A stretch of DNA of 30,001 bases, taken from the IMG/VR virus record IMGVR_UViG_3300020020_000127, positions 1 through 30,001 of that record. One strand, given 5' to 3'. Below are positions 5,535 to 12,121 of the stretch, one piece after another. Both the position numbers and the translations under genes were made by a program. Source of the stretch: a virus. Position 1 is the first letter of the stretch; each line of letters begins with the position of its first letter. The notes under the pieces are model-generated. The model made no database searches, was not told where the DNA came from, and saw only the letters and a list, made by a program, of their open reading frames with translations.

Positions 5535-5749
5535 ATACATTCGATAGCAATTTAGTGATTGAAGAAACAAAAAGAGGATTGGGAGAGGGTCCTCTCACTC
5601 TGATTATTTCTTGTACAAAATGCCAATCTAAATTTGAGCTAGAGAAACAAAGCGTAGTGATAGCTATTGGGACGAAAACCGCATTTATCGAATATTTGAG
5701 ATGGATTCAAAGCAGTAAATGCCGCGTTTGTGAGGAGAATAAATTATGA
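5531..5749 (+). CDS. small zinc-ribbon protein
   Basis: A 72-residue protein. The ATG at 5531 is chosen over an upstream in-frame GTG at 5516 because GAGGGAG lies directly before it and it makes an ATGA overlap with the preceding stop. Two CxxC knuckles, CTKC (residues about 29-32) and CRVC (near the end), are separated by a helix (VVIAIGTKTAFIEYLRWIQ), giving a zinc-ribbon or treble-clef-like arrangement. It resembles the other zinc-ribbon products of this operon in size but not in detail. Function is unknown. Confidence 0.6.
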   Translation: MNTFDSNLVIEETKRGLGEGPLTLIISCTKCQSKFELEKQSVVIAIGTKTAFIEYLRWIQSSKCRVCEENKL

Positions 5750-5988
5750 ACGAGACTGCAATTATTGAAGAACAAGAAATTCTAACAAACAAAACCGTTT
5801 TGTATGTAAGTTTACATAAACAAGATCCTCATGTCATCCGATTGCTTCATTGGATAAAAACCCTTGAGGACATGCGAGACGAAGTTATTTCTACAGAGAT
5901 GGATGAAGAATTAGCACAAAGCTTACAGGAAATAGCTTCTCGTTTAATAAAAGAAGTTGGGGTTAGAGTTTCAATGATTATTCCTTAG
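5746..5988 (+). CDS. hypothetical protein, last gene of the plus-strand operon
   Basis: An 80-residue protein with an ATGA overlap to the previous gene. It begins acidic (NETAIIEEQEILTNK), continues with a strand (TVLYVSLHK) and then two amphipathic helices (IRLLHWIKTLEDMRDEV and EELAQSLQEIASRLIKEVG), ending in VRVSMIIP. No known family is recognised. Its stop overlaps by four bases the stop of a convergent minus-strand gene, and an AT-rich hairpin at 5996-6016 follows that could end transcription in both directions. Confidence 0.55.
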   Translation: MNETAIIEEQEILTNKTVLYVSLHKQDPHVIRLLHWIKTLEDMRDEVISTEMDEELAQSLQEIASRLIKEVGVRVSMIIP

Positions 5989-6173
5989 AGAGGTGAATGT
6001 AAAGCCGCTTTACATTGCTTTTCCTCTAACCGTTTGATGTGATTGGAATACATCAAATTAAATTCACGTTGAAGCCGAATCAATTCAGGGGAAATTCTAG
6101 AAATTCCAGTCTCAAATTTTGAGCAGACACAATCAAAGCAGTGTACTCCGCAAATATCGCATTCGTTACTCAT
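5985..6173 (-). CDS. small Cys-rich protein on the minus strand
   Basis: A 62-residue protein. The ATG complementary to 6171-6173 is chosen because GAGGG lies about five bases upstream and it overlaps the end of the gene above it by eight bases (ATGAGTAA). More upstream Met codons lack a ribosome site and fall in the other gene. The start MSNECDICGVHCFDCVCSKF contains a dense cluster of cysteines able to bind zinc, followed by a helical region (LIRLQREFNLMYSNHIKRLEEK). Its 3' end contains one copy of the 20-bp palindromic element. Function is unknown. Confidence 0.6.
   Translation of the reverse strand: MSNECDICGVHCFDCVCSKFETGISRISPELIRLQREFNLMYSNHIKRLEEKQCKAALHSPL
5995..6016. repeat. palindromic 20-bp element, copy 1
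   Basis: GAATGTAAAGCCGCTTTACA at 5995-6014 is identical to 10876-10895. Each copy contains arms TGTAAAG and CTTTACA around ccg. In this copy the stem extends to 9 bp (AATGTAAAG at 5996-6004 with CTTTACATT at 6008-6016). It lies at a convergent gene junction and is followed by gctttt, so here it may act as a weak two-way terminator. Confidence 0.6.
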
Positions 6174-6303
6174 CCGTACCCTCTTGTAAAGATTCATAGG
6201 CATCATCAATCGCTTTCATGACATACATTACTTCTTTATGGGACAACTCCCATGTAAGATTTCCATAATTTATTAAATACTCTATTAGAATTTCTTTATC
6301 CAT
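6166..6303 (-). CDS. 45-residue helical protein on the minus strand
   Basis: A short gene of 45 residues, start complementary to 6301-6303 and stop complementary to 6166-6168. GAAGGG lies a few bases before the ATG. It overlaps the next minus-strand gene by eight bases, the usual sign of translational coupling, and together they form a two-gene unit facing the main operon. The product is acidic and helical (MDKEILIEYLINYGNLTWEL, then KEVMYVMKAIDDAYESL). No family is recognised. Its reality rests on the ribosome site, the coupling and the natural composition. Confidence 0.55.
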   Translation of the reverse strand: MDKEILIEYLINYGNLTWELSHKEVMYVMKAIDDAYESLQEGTDE

Positions 6304-6331
6304 TTTTCCCTTCTAGTTTTTTTTCCCATTC

Positions 6332-6359
6332 TGTATACCATTATCAACGACAAAAACAA
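6332..6359 (-). promoter_or_regulatory. candidate extended -10 promoter for the minus-strand gene pair
   Basis: On the minus strand TGGTATACA (complement of 6332-6340) forms an extended -10, with TTGTTT (complement of 6354-6359) 16 bases upstream of TATACA. The start point would lie about 20 bases before the ATG at 6303. The GTATAC core is palindromic, so it could also serve the plus-strand HNH gene weakly. Confidence 0.4.
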
Positions 6360-6366
6360 AGGAAAA

Positions 6367-6555
6367 ATGAGCGATAACACATACCCTTATCAAACAATAA
6401 ACGGAATGAAGAAGCGAGTTCATAGGCATGTTATGGAGGAGCATTTAGGGCGTGAGCTAGAGTTTGACGAGCATGTTTATCATATCAACGGAGATCCTTC
6501 GGATAATAGCCTCGAAAACCTAATCGTGATCAAAAAGAAACATAAAGCAAAATAA
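6367..6555 (+). CDS. small HNH endonuclease-like protein
   Basis: A 62-residue protein with AAAGGAAAA directly before the ATG. It contains the phage HNH_3-type core: RVHRHVMEEHLGREL, then HVYHINGDPSDNSLENL, then a terminal KKKHK. The usual HHxNG pair is YHINGD here, so the first histidine (normally an Asp or His metal ligand) is Tyr, while the second histidine, the Asn of DNSLENL and the final His are kept. Members of the family are often much longer. This one is close to a bare motif and may be a remnant of a homing endonuclease or a DNA-binding/nicking protein next to the terminase genes, where small HNH proteins are often found. Confidence 0.7.
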   Translation: MSDNTYPYQTINGMKKRVHRHVMEEHLGRELEFDEHVYHINGDPSDNSLENLIVIKKKHKAK

Positions 6556-6629
6556 TGGATTGGATGTTGATCATTTTCTACTGCATATGTGCTTTCTTGT
6601 GTTATCTAGCAGCTAAATATTTACGTTAA
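6555..6629 (+). CDS. 24-residue membrane peptide
   Basis: A very short reading frame whose ATG overlaps the previous stop (TAATG). It encodes MDWMLIIFYCICAFLCYLAA and four more residues (KYLR), that is, one hydrophobic helix of about 18 residues with a positively charged end, which fits a single inner-membrane span with the C-terminus inside. Stop-start coupling and the clean membrane profile support it, but its size makes it uncertain. The function is unknown. The position before the terminase genes gives no clue. Confidence 0.4.
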   Translation: MDWMLIIFYCICAFLCYLAAKYLR

Positions 6630-6680
6630 ATTTTTAATTCTATATCTTGAGGTCAAAAACACTTAACGACATGATAGTTT

Positions 6681-7091
6681 ATGGCAAGACCTTTAAAAGA
6701 AATAAATTGGGATTTAGTTGATAAACTTATTGAGGCAGGGTGTAGTGGCGTAGCTATATCAGGAAAATTTAGGATACAAAGCGATACATTTTACGCAAGA
6801 TTCAAAAAGGAATACGGCTGTAGTTTCCAGGATTATCGGGCAGATGTCCAGGAGGCGGGTTTAGCTGATTTAATGATGATGCTACATGCAAAAGCTTTGA
6901 ATAATAAAGCTCCTGGAAACTCTAACCTTTTGATATTTTTAGCAAAAACAAAATTGGGAATGAAAGAACCAGAGACAACAAATCTAGTTGCGCCTAATCA
7001 AGTAGGAATAGATCAATCTCATATCATCATGCAGCTTCAAAACAGAGTAAACGAATTAGAGGCAAATGCCAACAAGTCCAAAACAGAATAA
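6681..7091 (+). CDS. terminase small subunit
   Basis: A 136-residue protein directly upstream of and overlapping the large terminase gene. The N-terminal part has the layout of phage small terminases: INWDLVDKLIEAGCSGVAIS, then a helix-turn-helix (KFRIQSDTFYARFKKEYGCSFQDY) that recognises the packaging site. A helical oligomerisation segment follows (LADLMMMLHAKALN) and then NSNLLIFLAKTKLGMKEP, the typical NLLIWLGKNRLGMKE-type box. The C-terminal part (MQLQNRVNELEANAN) is a short coiled coil that could contact TerL. No clear Shine-Dalgarno is seen at 6681, so initiation may depend on an unusual leader. Confidence 0.8.
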   Translation: MARPLKEINWDLVDKLIEAGCSGVAISGKFRIQSDTFYARFKKEYGCSFQDYRADVQEAGLADLMMMLHAKALNNKAPGNSNLLIFLAKTKLGMKEPETTNLVAPNQVGIDQSHIIMQLQNRVNELEANANKSKTE

Positions 7092-8337
7092 GAGTTTCTG
7101 CGAAGCAACTCATCGTTTTAACATATGGGTAGGTGCTGTAAGCTCTGGAAAGACATTTGCGAGTATAGAACGTCTCATAATGGACCTTAAAGATGGTCCT
7201 CCTGGTGATGCAATGATCATAGGCGTTAACAGGACAGCAATACAACGAAACATACTCACTCACCTATATAAGCAATTAGGTTTCCCGTGTCCGACAGAGA
7301 AAGCACAGATGGCAAAACTTTACGGCCGCAATGTTTGGTTTGTGGGTGCTCCCGATGTGTCAGCTGTCTCCACAATTCAGGGATCGACCCTGGCCCTGGC
7401 TTATGTCGACGAAGCAACAAACCTTCCGGAGCCATTCTGGAAGATGCTAGAAAGCCGTCTAAGAGTTCCGGGAGCTAAACTACTCGCTACTTGCAACCCT
7501 GAAGGCCCGGCGCATTGGCTTAAGAAGGACTATATTGACAAGCCGGAGTTAGACCTAGTTCACTGGGACTTTAACCTCGAAGATAATCCCACACTTGACG
7601 AAGCATACAAACAACAACTGAAAGCCTCTTATACAGGTATGTGGTATAATCGCTACATTCTTGGAGAATGGGCACTTGCACACGGAGCTATATATGACTG
7701 CTACGATCATTTCAACGAATATGAAAACCCATTCCCAGCTCCAAACTATTACATTGTTGGCATTGATTACGGCACCACTAACGCTACAGCGGCCGTTCTA
7801 TTGGCTGTGTCGCCGAAGACGTGGCCTCAAATTAGAGTTGAAGCAGAATATTACTATGATTCAGCTAAGAAAGGCAGGTCTAAAACAGATCAAGAACTCG
7901 TTAGGGACATCAAAGAATTCATTGGCTATAAGAATGTATCTGCAATATATGTGGATCCTGCAGCTGCCTCTCTCAAAATCGCCCTTCGACAAGCTGACTT
8001 GCCTATATTGGATGCGAACAATGACGTACTCCTTGGGATTAAAATATGCTCTAAATTCATAGGTGGTAAAAACATAGTCATTCAAAAAGGATGTACAACA
8101 TTGAGGGAGCATCTTCAATCATACGCGTGGGATTCTAAGGCAGCCGATAGAGGTGAGGACAAGCCTGTTAAAAAGAACGACCATATACTAGATGCTCTAA
8201 GGTATGCTGTATGCTCGGCATTTCCTCAAGGTGAATTTAGTCATCCGGATGAGAATATTAGCTATGATCAATTGAGGAAGAAGATATTTCAGGACGACCA
8301 AAGTCCGTTATACGATCCAATGGGAGGAGGGTTTTAA
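7066..8337 (+). CDS. terminase large subunit
   Basis: A 423-residue packaging motor and nuclease, with AGAGG before the ATG, which overlaps the small subunit gene by 26 bases. The ATPase domain has a Walker A box GAVSSGKT (residues 23-30) and a Walker B box ALAYVDEAT with Asp115 and Glu116, followed by the coupling motif LLATCNPEGP (residues 139-148). The nuclease domain begins at IVGIDYGTTNATA with Asp234 as the first metal ligand, continues with AIYVDPAAASL and ends at the conserved DHILDALRYA. All catalytic acids are present and the length is normal for P22/SPP1-like enzymes. It cuts and pumps phage DNA into the prohead through the portal. The stop overlaps the next ATG (TAATG). Confidence 0.95.
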   Translation: MPTSPKQNKSFCEATHRFNIWVGAVSSGKTFASIERLIMDLKDGPPGDAMIIGVNRTAIQRNILTHLYKQLGFPCPTEKAQMAKLYGRNVWFVGAPDVSAVSTIQGSTLALAYVDEATNLPEPFWKMLESRLRVPGAKLLATCNPEGPAHWLKKDYIDKPELDLVHWDFNLEDNPTLDEAYKQQLKASYTGMWYNRYILGEWALAHGAIYDCYDHFNEYENPFPAPNYYIVGIDYGTTNATAAVLLAVSPKTWPQIRVEAEYYYDSAKKGRSKTDQELVRDIKEFIGYKNVSAIYVDPAAASLKIALRQADLPILDANNDVLLGIKICSKFIGGKNIVIQKGCTTLREHLQSYAWDSKAADRGEDKPVKKNDHILDALRYAVCSAFPQGEFSHPDENISYDQLRKKIFQDDQSPLYDPMGGGF

Positions 8338-8513
8338 TGGATGAAGAATTCTGGAAAACACAAGCTGAATTTTATCAAAGTCAATATTTTAAACAACAGG
8401 AAATAACCGATGCTTATCGCAAAGTAACGGAAGATCTTATGTGGTTATTGAATGAGAAAAGCAGAGGATACACAAATTTAAAATTAGAATTAGAGAAACA
8501 ATGCAAGAAATAG
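8337..8513 (+). CDS. 58-residue helical protein between terminase and portal genes
   Basis: The ATG overlaps the terminase stop (TAATG) and is preceded by GGGAGGAGG, one of the strongest ribosome sites in the window, so the gene is very probably real despite its size. The product starts MDEEFWKTQAEFYQSQYFKQ and continues with EITDAYRKVTEDLMWLLNEK and a lysine-rich end. It looks like one long amphipathic helix pair and is rich in aromatic residues. No family is recognised. Position between TerL and portal suggests an assembly or packaging accessory, but that is inference. Confidence 0.7.
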   Translation: MDEEFWKTQAEFYQSQYFKQQEITDAYRKVTEDLMWLLNEKSRGYTNLKLELEKQCKK

Positions 8514-8556
8514 TCTTATGTGCTAGATTAAATTTCAATCTTACCACAGAGACGAA

Positions 8557-10581
8557 ATGCCATCATACGAATCTGGTCAATATTCCCTAGGCTATATCGA
8601 TCCCTCAGACGTTCAGACTAAACACCTGAAGCAGATGCAGGATTATTTCTATCAGTCTAACTATACAACTAACTCTACGTATTGGTTACAGGGCGCAATT
8701 GACAAGCGATTTAAAGTTGGAGATCAACAGCTTTACAATCAAATGTATGGTCAGAATTCACAGAACGTTCAGAAGTTCTTTTTCAATCTAATACGGCGTC
8801 ACATTAACATGATAGCCGGTTTTCAACGTAAGAATCGAAAGTCTACGATCACAATGCCTGTTAGCGATGGCGATGATCCATTAGCAGATGACTACAACAA
8901 AGTAATGCGCTGGTGTGATGATAGGGATGGATTCCAAGAATATCTTTCTCAAGCATTTGAAGGGGCTTGTGATGTGGGTGAGTATCTACTTCATTTGTAC
9001 CCAGATTATACCTACGACCCTATTTCAGGTGATCTTTTTACGGATGCGGTTAGCTGGAATAATTATTTGATAGATACGTATAGCCGTAAGCAAGATTTAT
9101 CAGACTGTAACGGAATATGGAGAAGACGTTGGACATCTAAGAATGCAGCTAAAATGCTAATTCCAGGTTATTCTAAAGAGATAGACAAGATGAAACCAGA
9201 TGGTATGAAAGATGGACGATTCCCACTACAAGCTGAGTTACAGAACGTGGCTATTAACAATCTATTCACCTACGATGAATTCTACTACCGTACGACAAGG
9301 CCAGGAAAGATCATTCTCGACCCTTACTCTGGTGAAGCCGTGGAATGGGAAGAAGCAGAAGGCGACGAAGAAGATACCATGGAGCGCGTACTTGCGCAGC
9401 AACCTTGGTTACAAGTACACAAGACAGATATCCCGACTGTAAAACTAGTAATAAGTCTATCTGGTAAGATGGTCTATCATGGTAAAACTCTTTTGAATAC
9501 GGATAATTACCCCTTCATTCCATGTCAAACATATATAGAGCAAGACGTTCAGTCGTACGCATGGCGAAAACAAGGAATTATTAGAAATCTTCGGGACAGC
9601 CAATTTTTGTATAACATGCGCAAAGTAATTGAGCTACAACTACTACAAAGTTCTTTAAATGCTGGTTGGATATATCCTGTAGACGTTGTTCCCGACCCAA
9701 AATGTTTCCGTCAATCAAGTGGTGGTAATGGGTTCCTAATTCCGCTTAAAGCAGGTCGTCAACCAGGTGAAATACAAAGAATTGAGCCTGTAGCTATACC
9801 ACAATCATTACTTGAGCTTTCAAATAGTTTAGCGGAAGATATTACAAAAATTTCGGGGGTAAATGAAGAGCTTTTGGGATCGGCCACCGATGATAAGTCA
9901 GGAATATTATCAATGCTACGACAGGGCGCTGGTCTTACGACGCTTCAAACTATATTTGATAAACTCGACTATTCGCAGAGATTATACGGGAAGATTAGGC
10001 TTCAAGCCATTCGTAAAAACTTTAGTAAAGGTAAAATTCGGAATATCCTTGGTCATGATGCCGATCCAAGATTCTGGTCAAGTCATAGCCAAAAATATGC
10101 CATTGCAGTCGAAGAGGGGAACTACAGCACGACTCAACGGCAGATGGAACTTCAACAACTGTTACACTTTAAAGAACTCGGTATGGCAGTGGCCGACAAA
10201 TCTATTATCAGAGCCGCGTTTCTTACCAACAAGCGACAAGTTATCGAAGATATGGAAGAGCAGAAGCAAGCTGAGCAACAACAGCAACAAGCGCAAGCTG
10301 AACAGCAAGAGAAGATGGATAACGCTAAGATCATGGCTGCGTTCTCCAAATCTAAAGTTGATATGGCTCGCGAGCAAGATCTTCAAGCTTCAGCTCAAGA
10401 GCGTATGGCTAAGATTGAAGATCTACACGCTAGTGCTGAGCATAAGAGTATGGAAAGCGATCTCAATCTTGTGAGAGTAATGGTAGAACTTGAAGACATG
10501 CAATTTAATCAACTGAGAGAAGAATTTTACCATGCACAAGAAATTAGGCAGGCAAGAAAACAAGAAGAAGCTATAATTTAG
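8557..10581 (+). CDS. P22-type portal protein
   Basis: A 674-residue protein following the terminase, as expected for a portal ring subunit. The N-terminal region (YFYQSNYTTNSTYWLQGAIDKRFKVGD, then FFFNLIRRHINMIAGFQRKNRKS) matches the start of P22-like portals, and RNLRDSQFLYNMRKVIELQLLQSS in the middle fits the core. The last 110 residues are Q-, E- and A-rich helix (EEQKQAEQQQQQAQAEQQ onwards), comparable to the long C-terminal barrel helix of the P22 portal. Twelve copies normally form the DNA entry pore and the docking site for terminase and tail. The ribosome site is modest (CAGAGACGAA). The length is slightly below P22 gp1. Confidence 0.88.
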   Translation: MPSYESGQYSLGYIDPSDVQTKHLKQMQDYFYQSNYTTNSTYWLQGAIDKRFKVGDQQLYNQMYGQNSQNVQKFFFNLIRRHINMIAGFQRKNRKSTITMPVSDGDDPLADDYNKVMRWCDDRDGFQEYLSQAFEGACDVGEYLLHLYPDYTYDPISGDLFTDAVSWNNYLIDTYSRKQDLSDCNGIWRRRWTSKNAAKMLIPGYSKEIDKMKPDGMKDGRFPLQAELQNVAINNLFTYDEFYYRTTRPGKIILDPYSGEAVEWEEAEGDEEDTMERVLAQQPWLQVHKTDIPTVKLVISLSGKMVYHGKTLLNTDNYPFIPCQTYIEQDVQSYAWRKQGIIRNLRDSQFLYNMRKVIELQLLQSSLNAGWIYPVDVVPDPKCFRQSSGGNGFLIPLKAGRQPGEIQRIEPVAIPQSLLELSNSLAEDITKISGVNEELLGSATDDKSGILSMLRQGAGLTTLQTIFDKLDYSQRLYGKIRLQAIRKNFSKGKIRNILGHDADPRFWSSHSQKYAIAVEEGNYSTTQRQMELQQLLHFKELGMAVADKSIIRAAFLTNKRQVIEDMEEQKQAEQQQQQAQAEQQEKMDNAKIMAAFSKSKVDMAREQDLQASAQERMAKIEDLHASAEHKSMESDLNLVRVMVELEDMQFNQLREEFYHAQEIRQARKQEEAII

Positions 10582-10612
10582 ATTTTAACGGCCATAGGCC
10601 AGGGAGAACAAA

Positions 10613-10819
10613 ATGAAAGAGCACAAAAAACACGGACATCATCCACATGATAAGATGTCAGCAATGCCACAATTCAATGAGGGCCACTGGGAAAAGAAAA
10701 TGGAAGATGTAATGGTTGCCGATGGCAAATATTCATCTGAAATGAACCAAGCAGAAGAATACAAGAAAAGTTCAGATGCTTTGGCATCCTATGCTAAATC
10801 TCATAGAGCAAAGCATTAA
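10613..10819 (+). CDS. small histidine-rich virion-region protein
   Basis: A 68-residue protein with GGGAG upstream of the ATG, located right after the portal gene. The N-terminus is very basic and His-rich (MKEHKKHGHHPHDK), followed by MPQFNEGHWEKKMEDVMVADG and a helical, polar C-terminal half (EEYKKSSDALASYAKSHRAKH). The product contains no cysteine. The His cluster could bind metal or simply be a flexible tail. No family is recognised. A terminator-like hairpin begins 26 bases after its stop, so it is the last gene of the packaging transcription unit. Confidence 0.65.
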   Translation: MKEHKKHGHHPHDKMSAMPQFNEGHWEKKMEDVMVADGKYSSEMNQAEEYKKSSDALASYAKSHRAKH

Positions 10820-10845
10820 TCCGTTTATTGCAACTAGACGGATTT

Positions 10846-10875
10846 GGGCACATGTAAAAAGTGTGTCCGTTTTTT
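10846..10875 (+). terminator. rho-independent terminator after the portal unit
   Basis: GGGCACA (10846-10852) pairs with TGTGTCC (10862-10868), with one G-T wobble, around a nine-base loop, and a run of six T follows at 10870-10875. A second inverted repeat, AATCCGT with ACGGATT, lies just upstream. Structure is judged by eye. Confidence 0.6.
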
Positions 10876-10895
10876 GAATGTAAAGCCGCTTTACA
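10876..10895. repeat. palindromic 20-bp element, copy 2
   Basis: GAATGTAAAGCCGCTTTACA, identical and in the same orientation as 5995-6014. The stem here is TGTAAAG with CTTTACA around ccg and no T-run follows it. It lies directly after the terminator and 13 bases before the ATG at 10909, so it may act as an operator or processing site for the next gene. Confidence 0.6.
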
Positions 10896-10908
10896 CGAAG
10901 GTTCTACG

Positions 10909-11124
10909 ATGAGTAAAAAAAATAAACATAATCCTGATTACCTAAAAAACACCACAGCAGACGTTATCAAACATGGCAGTGGTCGAGCTGTTCCCAATGA
11001 GCAATGGGAAATGAATCGTGATATTACACCAGCAGGCGAAAGCAATCCATGGGGAGCATTCCTTCCTAGATCTGGAAAAGATCGTCCCACACCACATACA
11101 AAACTAAACGAGTGTGATCATTGA
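10909..11124 (+). CDS. small hypothetical protein
   Basis: A 71-residue protein. The ATG at 10909 is preferred over an in-frame GTG at 10861 because GAAGG lies eight bases upstream of it and the upstream part would run through the terminator and the palindromic element. The product is polar and basic, rich in Asn, Pro and Lys (MSKKNKHNPDYLKNT, RAVPNEQWEMN, SNPWGAFLPRSGKDRP), so it is probably extended rather than compactly folded. It ends in NECDH, the same ending as the next gene. No family is recognised. It may be a minor virion or assembly factor, judging only from position. Confidence 0.6.
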   Translation: MSKKNKHNPDYLKNTTADVIKHGSGRAVPNEQWEMNRDITPAGESNPWGAFLPRSGKDRPTPHTKLNECDH

Positions 11125-11289
11125 TACACGAACAAAAATCATTCGATAAATTAGTAGAAGAAAAAGCGGATTGTTTTGAGTTTGCATGGAATGGTTTTAT
11201 CCGTTTATACGAAGATGGAGAAAGGAAATGCGAGTGCAAGAGCTGTAAATATTTAGAATCTGAAAAATTAAACAAGTGTGATCATTGAT
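11111..11289 (+). repeat. 15-bp direct repeat at the ends of two successive genes
   Basis: AGTGTGATCATTGAT is found at 11111-11125 and 11275-11289. Both copies encode C-D-H followed by a TGA stop, and both contain the palindrome TGATCA. The first copy also supplies the TTG start of the 11121 gene. Confidence 0.55.
11121..11288 (+). CDS. 55-residue Cys-rich protein with TTG start
   Basis: An open frame beginning at TTG 11121, which overlaps the previous stop as TTGA. It encodes MIHEQKSFDKLVEEKADCFE, an aromatic segment (FAWNGFIRLYEDG) and a cysteine cluster (CECKSCKYLESEKLNKCDH) that could bind zinc. The natural composition, the coupling to the upstream stop and the shared CDH ending support it. 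The weakness is that a TTG start with only a GAGTG-like ribosome site is unusual. No family is recognised. It may be translated only by ribosomes that have just finished the upstream gene. Confidence 0.5.
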   Translation: MIHEQKSFDKLVEEKADCFEFAWNGFIRLYEDGERKCECKSCKYLESEKLNKCDH

Positions 11290-11301
11290 GGAAATGGACA
11301 A

Positions 11302-11502
11302 ATGAATAAAAGATTATCGATGGGTAAAAAATTCAATAGTCATTTCGGATATGTAGAGTTACCTTCTGAAATACTAGAAGTGGGAATATTTGATAATCAC
11401 ATGGAATTTGATTGTGAAGATGGCGTATATCATGTTTATAGAAATGCACCCAATCCATTAAAAGTAGTAAAAGTTTATGATAGAAAGGTAAAGGATGACT
11501 AG
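11302..11502 (+). CDS. small beta-rich hypothetical protein
   Basis: A 66-residue protein. ATG 11302 is chosen over an in-frame GTG at 11278, which lies inside the previous gene. The ribosome site (GGAAATGGA) is weak, so coupling to the preceding gene is likely. The sequence alternates short strands (HFGYVELPSEILEVGIF, MEFDCEDGVYHVYRN) and ends in VVKVYDRKVKDD. It looks like a small beta sheet, faintly like KTSC-type domains, but the motif is not convincing. Its end overlaps the next gene by eight bases with AAAGG serving that next start. Confidence 0.5.
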   Translation: MNKRLSMGKKFNSHFGYVELPSEILEVGIFDNHMEFDCEDGVYHVYRNAPNPLKVVKVYDRKVKDD

Positions 11503-12121
11503 AATAACAGCAGGCGAGCTATCAAGAAAGTCCCTAGCAGATACTACAAAGTATAATGCACTCGAAGTTGGTCATGCTATGGCCGATGACATCGAGCCAC
11601 ACTTGTATGAGGCTGCGCAGAACTATCACAACATGATCAACGAGACAGAGTATTGCGTTGTCATGGTCATCGCCAAAGACCCTCTCATCAAGAACTTAAT
11701 CCGTCGCAAATTCTATTGCTGGCCTTACTTGCCTAGCCCAAGACCTAACCAAGCCGTATTTTTGTATAACAAACAGCTACAGCGAATAACGAAACGGTTA
11801 TGGGTATTACCCAGCGACATGGTAATGGCAGAGTTAGCATCACTAGCAATTGTAGACAAAAGATACAAAACCATGCAGGCATGGGCGATATCCTTTTTTG
11901 AGGGTAAGTTTTGGGAATATATTCGCTATGAAAGCGGTATCGATATGCCATCAGAGCATGAATACTTACTAGAGCATAGACAAGAATTGCTCGATGCGGG
12001 ATGCAAGATCCCTGATTCTAACGACCCCGAGCCCTTTGATTTTAGTAAAATCCACATTGAAAAGATCGTAGATACGCAAGAAGCCAGCGTCCAGCAAGAT
12101 CCTCTCAGTAGCTGCGGGTAA
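11495..12121 (+). CDS. conserved-looking hypothetical phage protein
   Basis: A 208-residue protein with AAGGTAAAGG before the ATG. It lies between the portal and scaffold genes. The first 150 residues look well folded: helices around HAMADDIEPHLYEAAQNYHN, a strand with an RRKFYCWPYLPSPRP segment, then LWVLPSDMVMAELASLAIV and a helix ending at FEGKFWEYIRYESG. The last 50 residues (LLEHRQELLDAGCKIPDS onwards) are encoded opposite the helix-hairpin-helix domain of the minus-strand gene. I do not recognise the family. By position it may take part in prohead or portal assembly, which is inference. Confidence 0.7.
   Translation: MTRITAGELSRKSLADTTKYNALEVGHAMADDIEPHLYEAAQNYHNMINETEYCVVMVIAKDPLIKNLIRRKFYCWPYLPSPRPNQAVFLYNKQLQRITKRLWVLPSDMVMAELASLAIVDKRYKTMQAWAISFFEGKFWEYIRYESGIDMPSEHEYLLEHRQELLDAGCKIPDSNDPEPFDFSKIHIEKIVDTQEASVQQDPLSSCG

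Noticed and set aside
7661-8062. Alternative plus-strand frame (133 codons) inside the large terminase gene
   Set aside because: The terminase frame has all catalytic motifs through this region; the alternative frame has no ribosome site and no domain.
10261-10320. Short repeated CAA/CAG run in the portal gene that looks like a microsatellite
   Set aside because: It encodes the Gln-rich part of the portal C-terminal helix, common in P22-like portals, and mixes CAA and CAG codons.
9863-10474. Alternative plus-strand frame (203 codons) inside the portal gene
   Set aside because: It is a basic, tryptophan-rich shadow of the portal frame without a ribosome site, whereas the portal frame continues normally through it.
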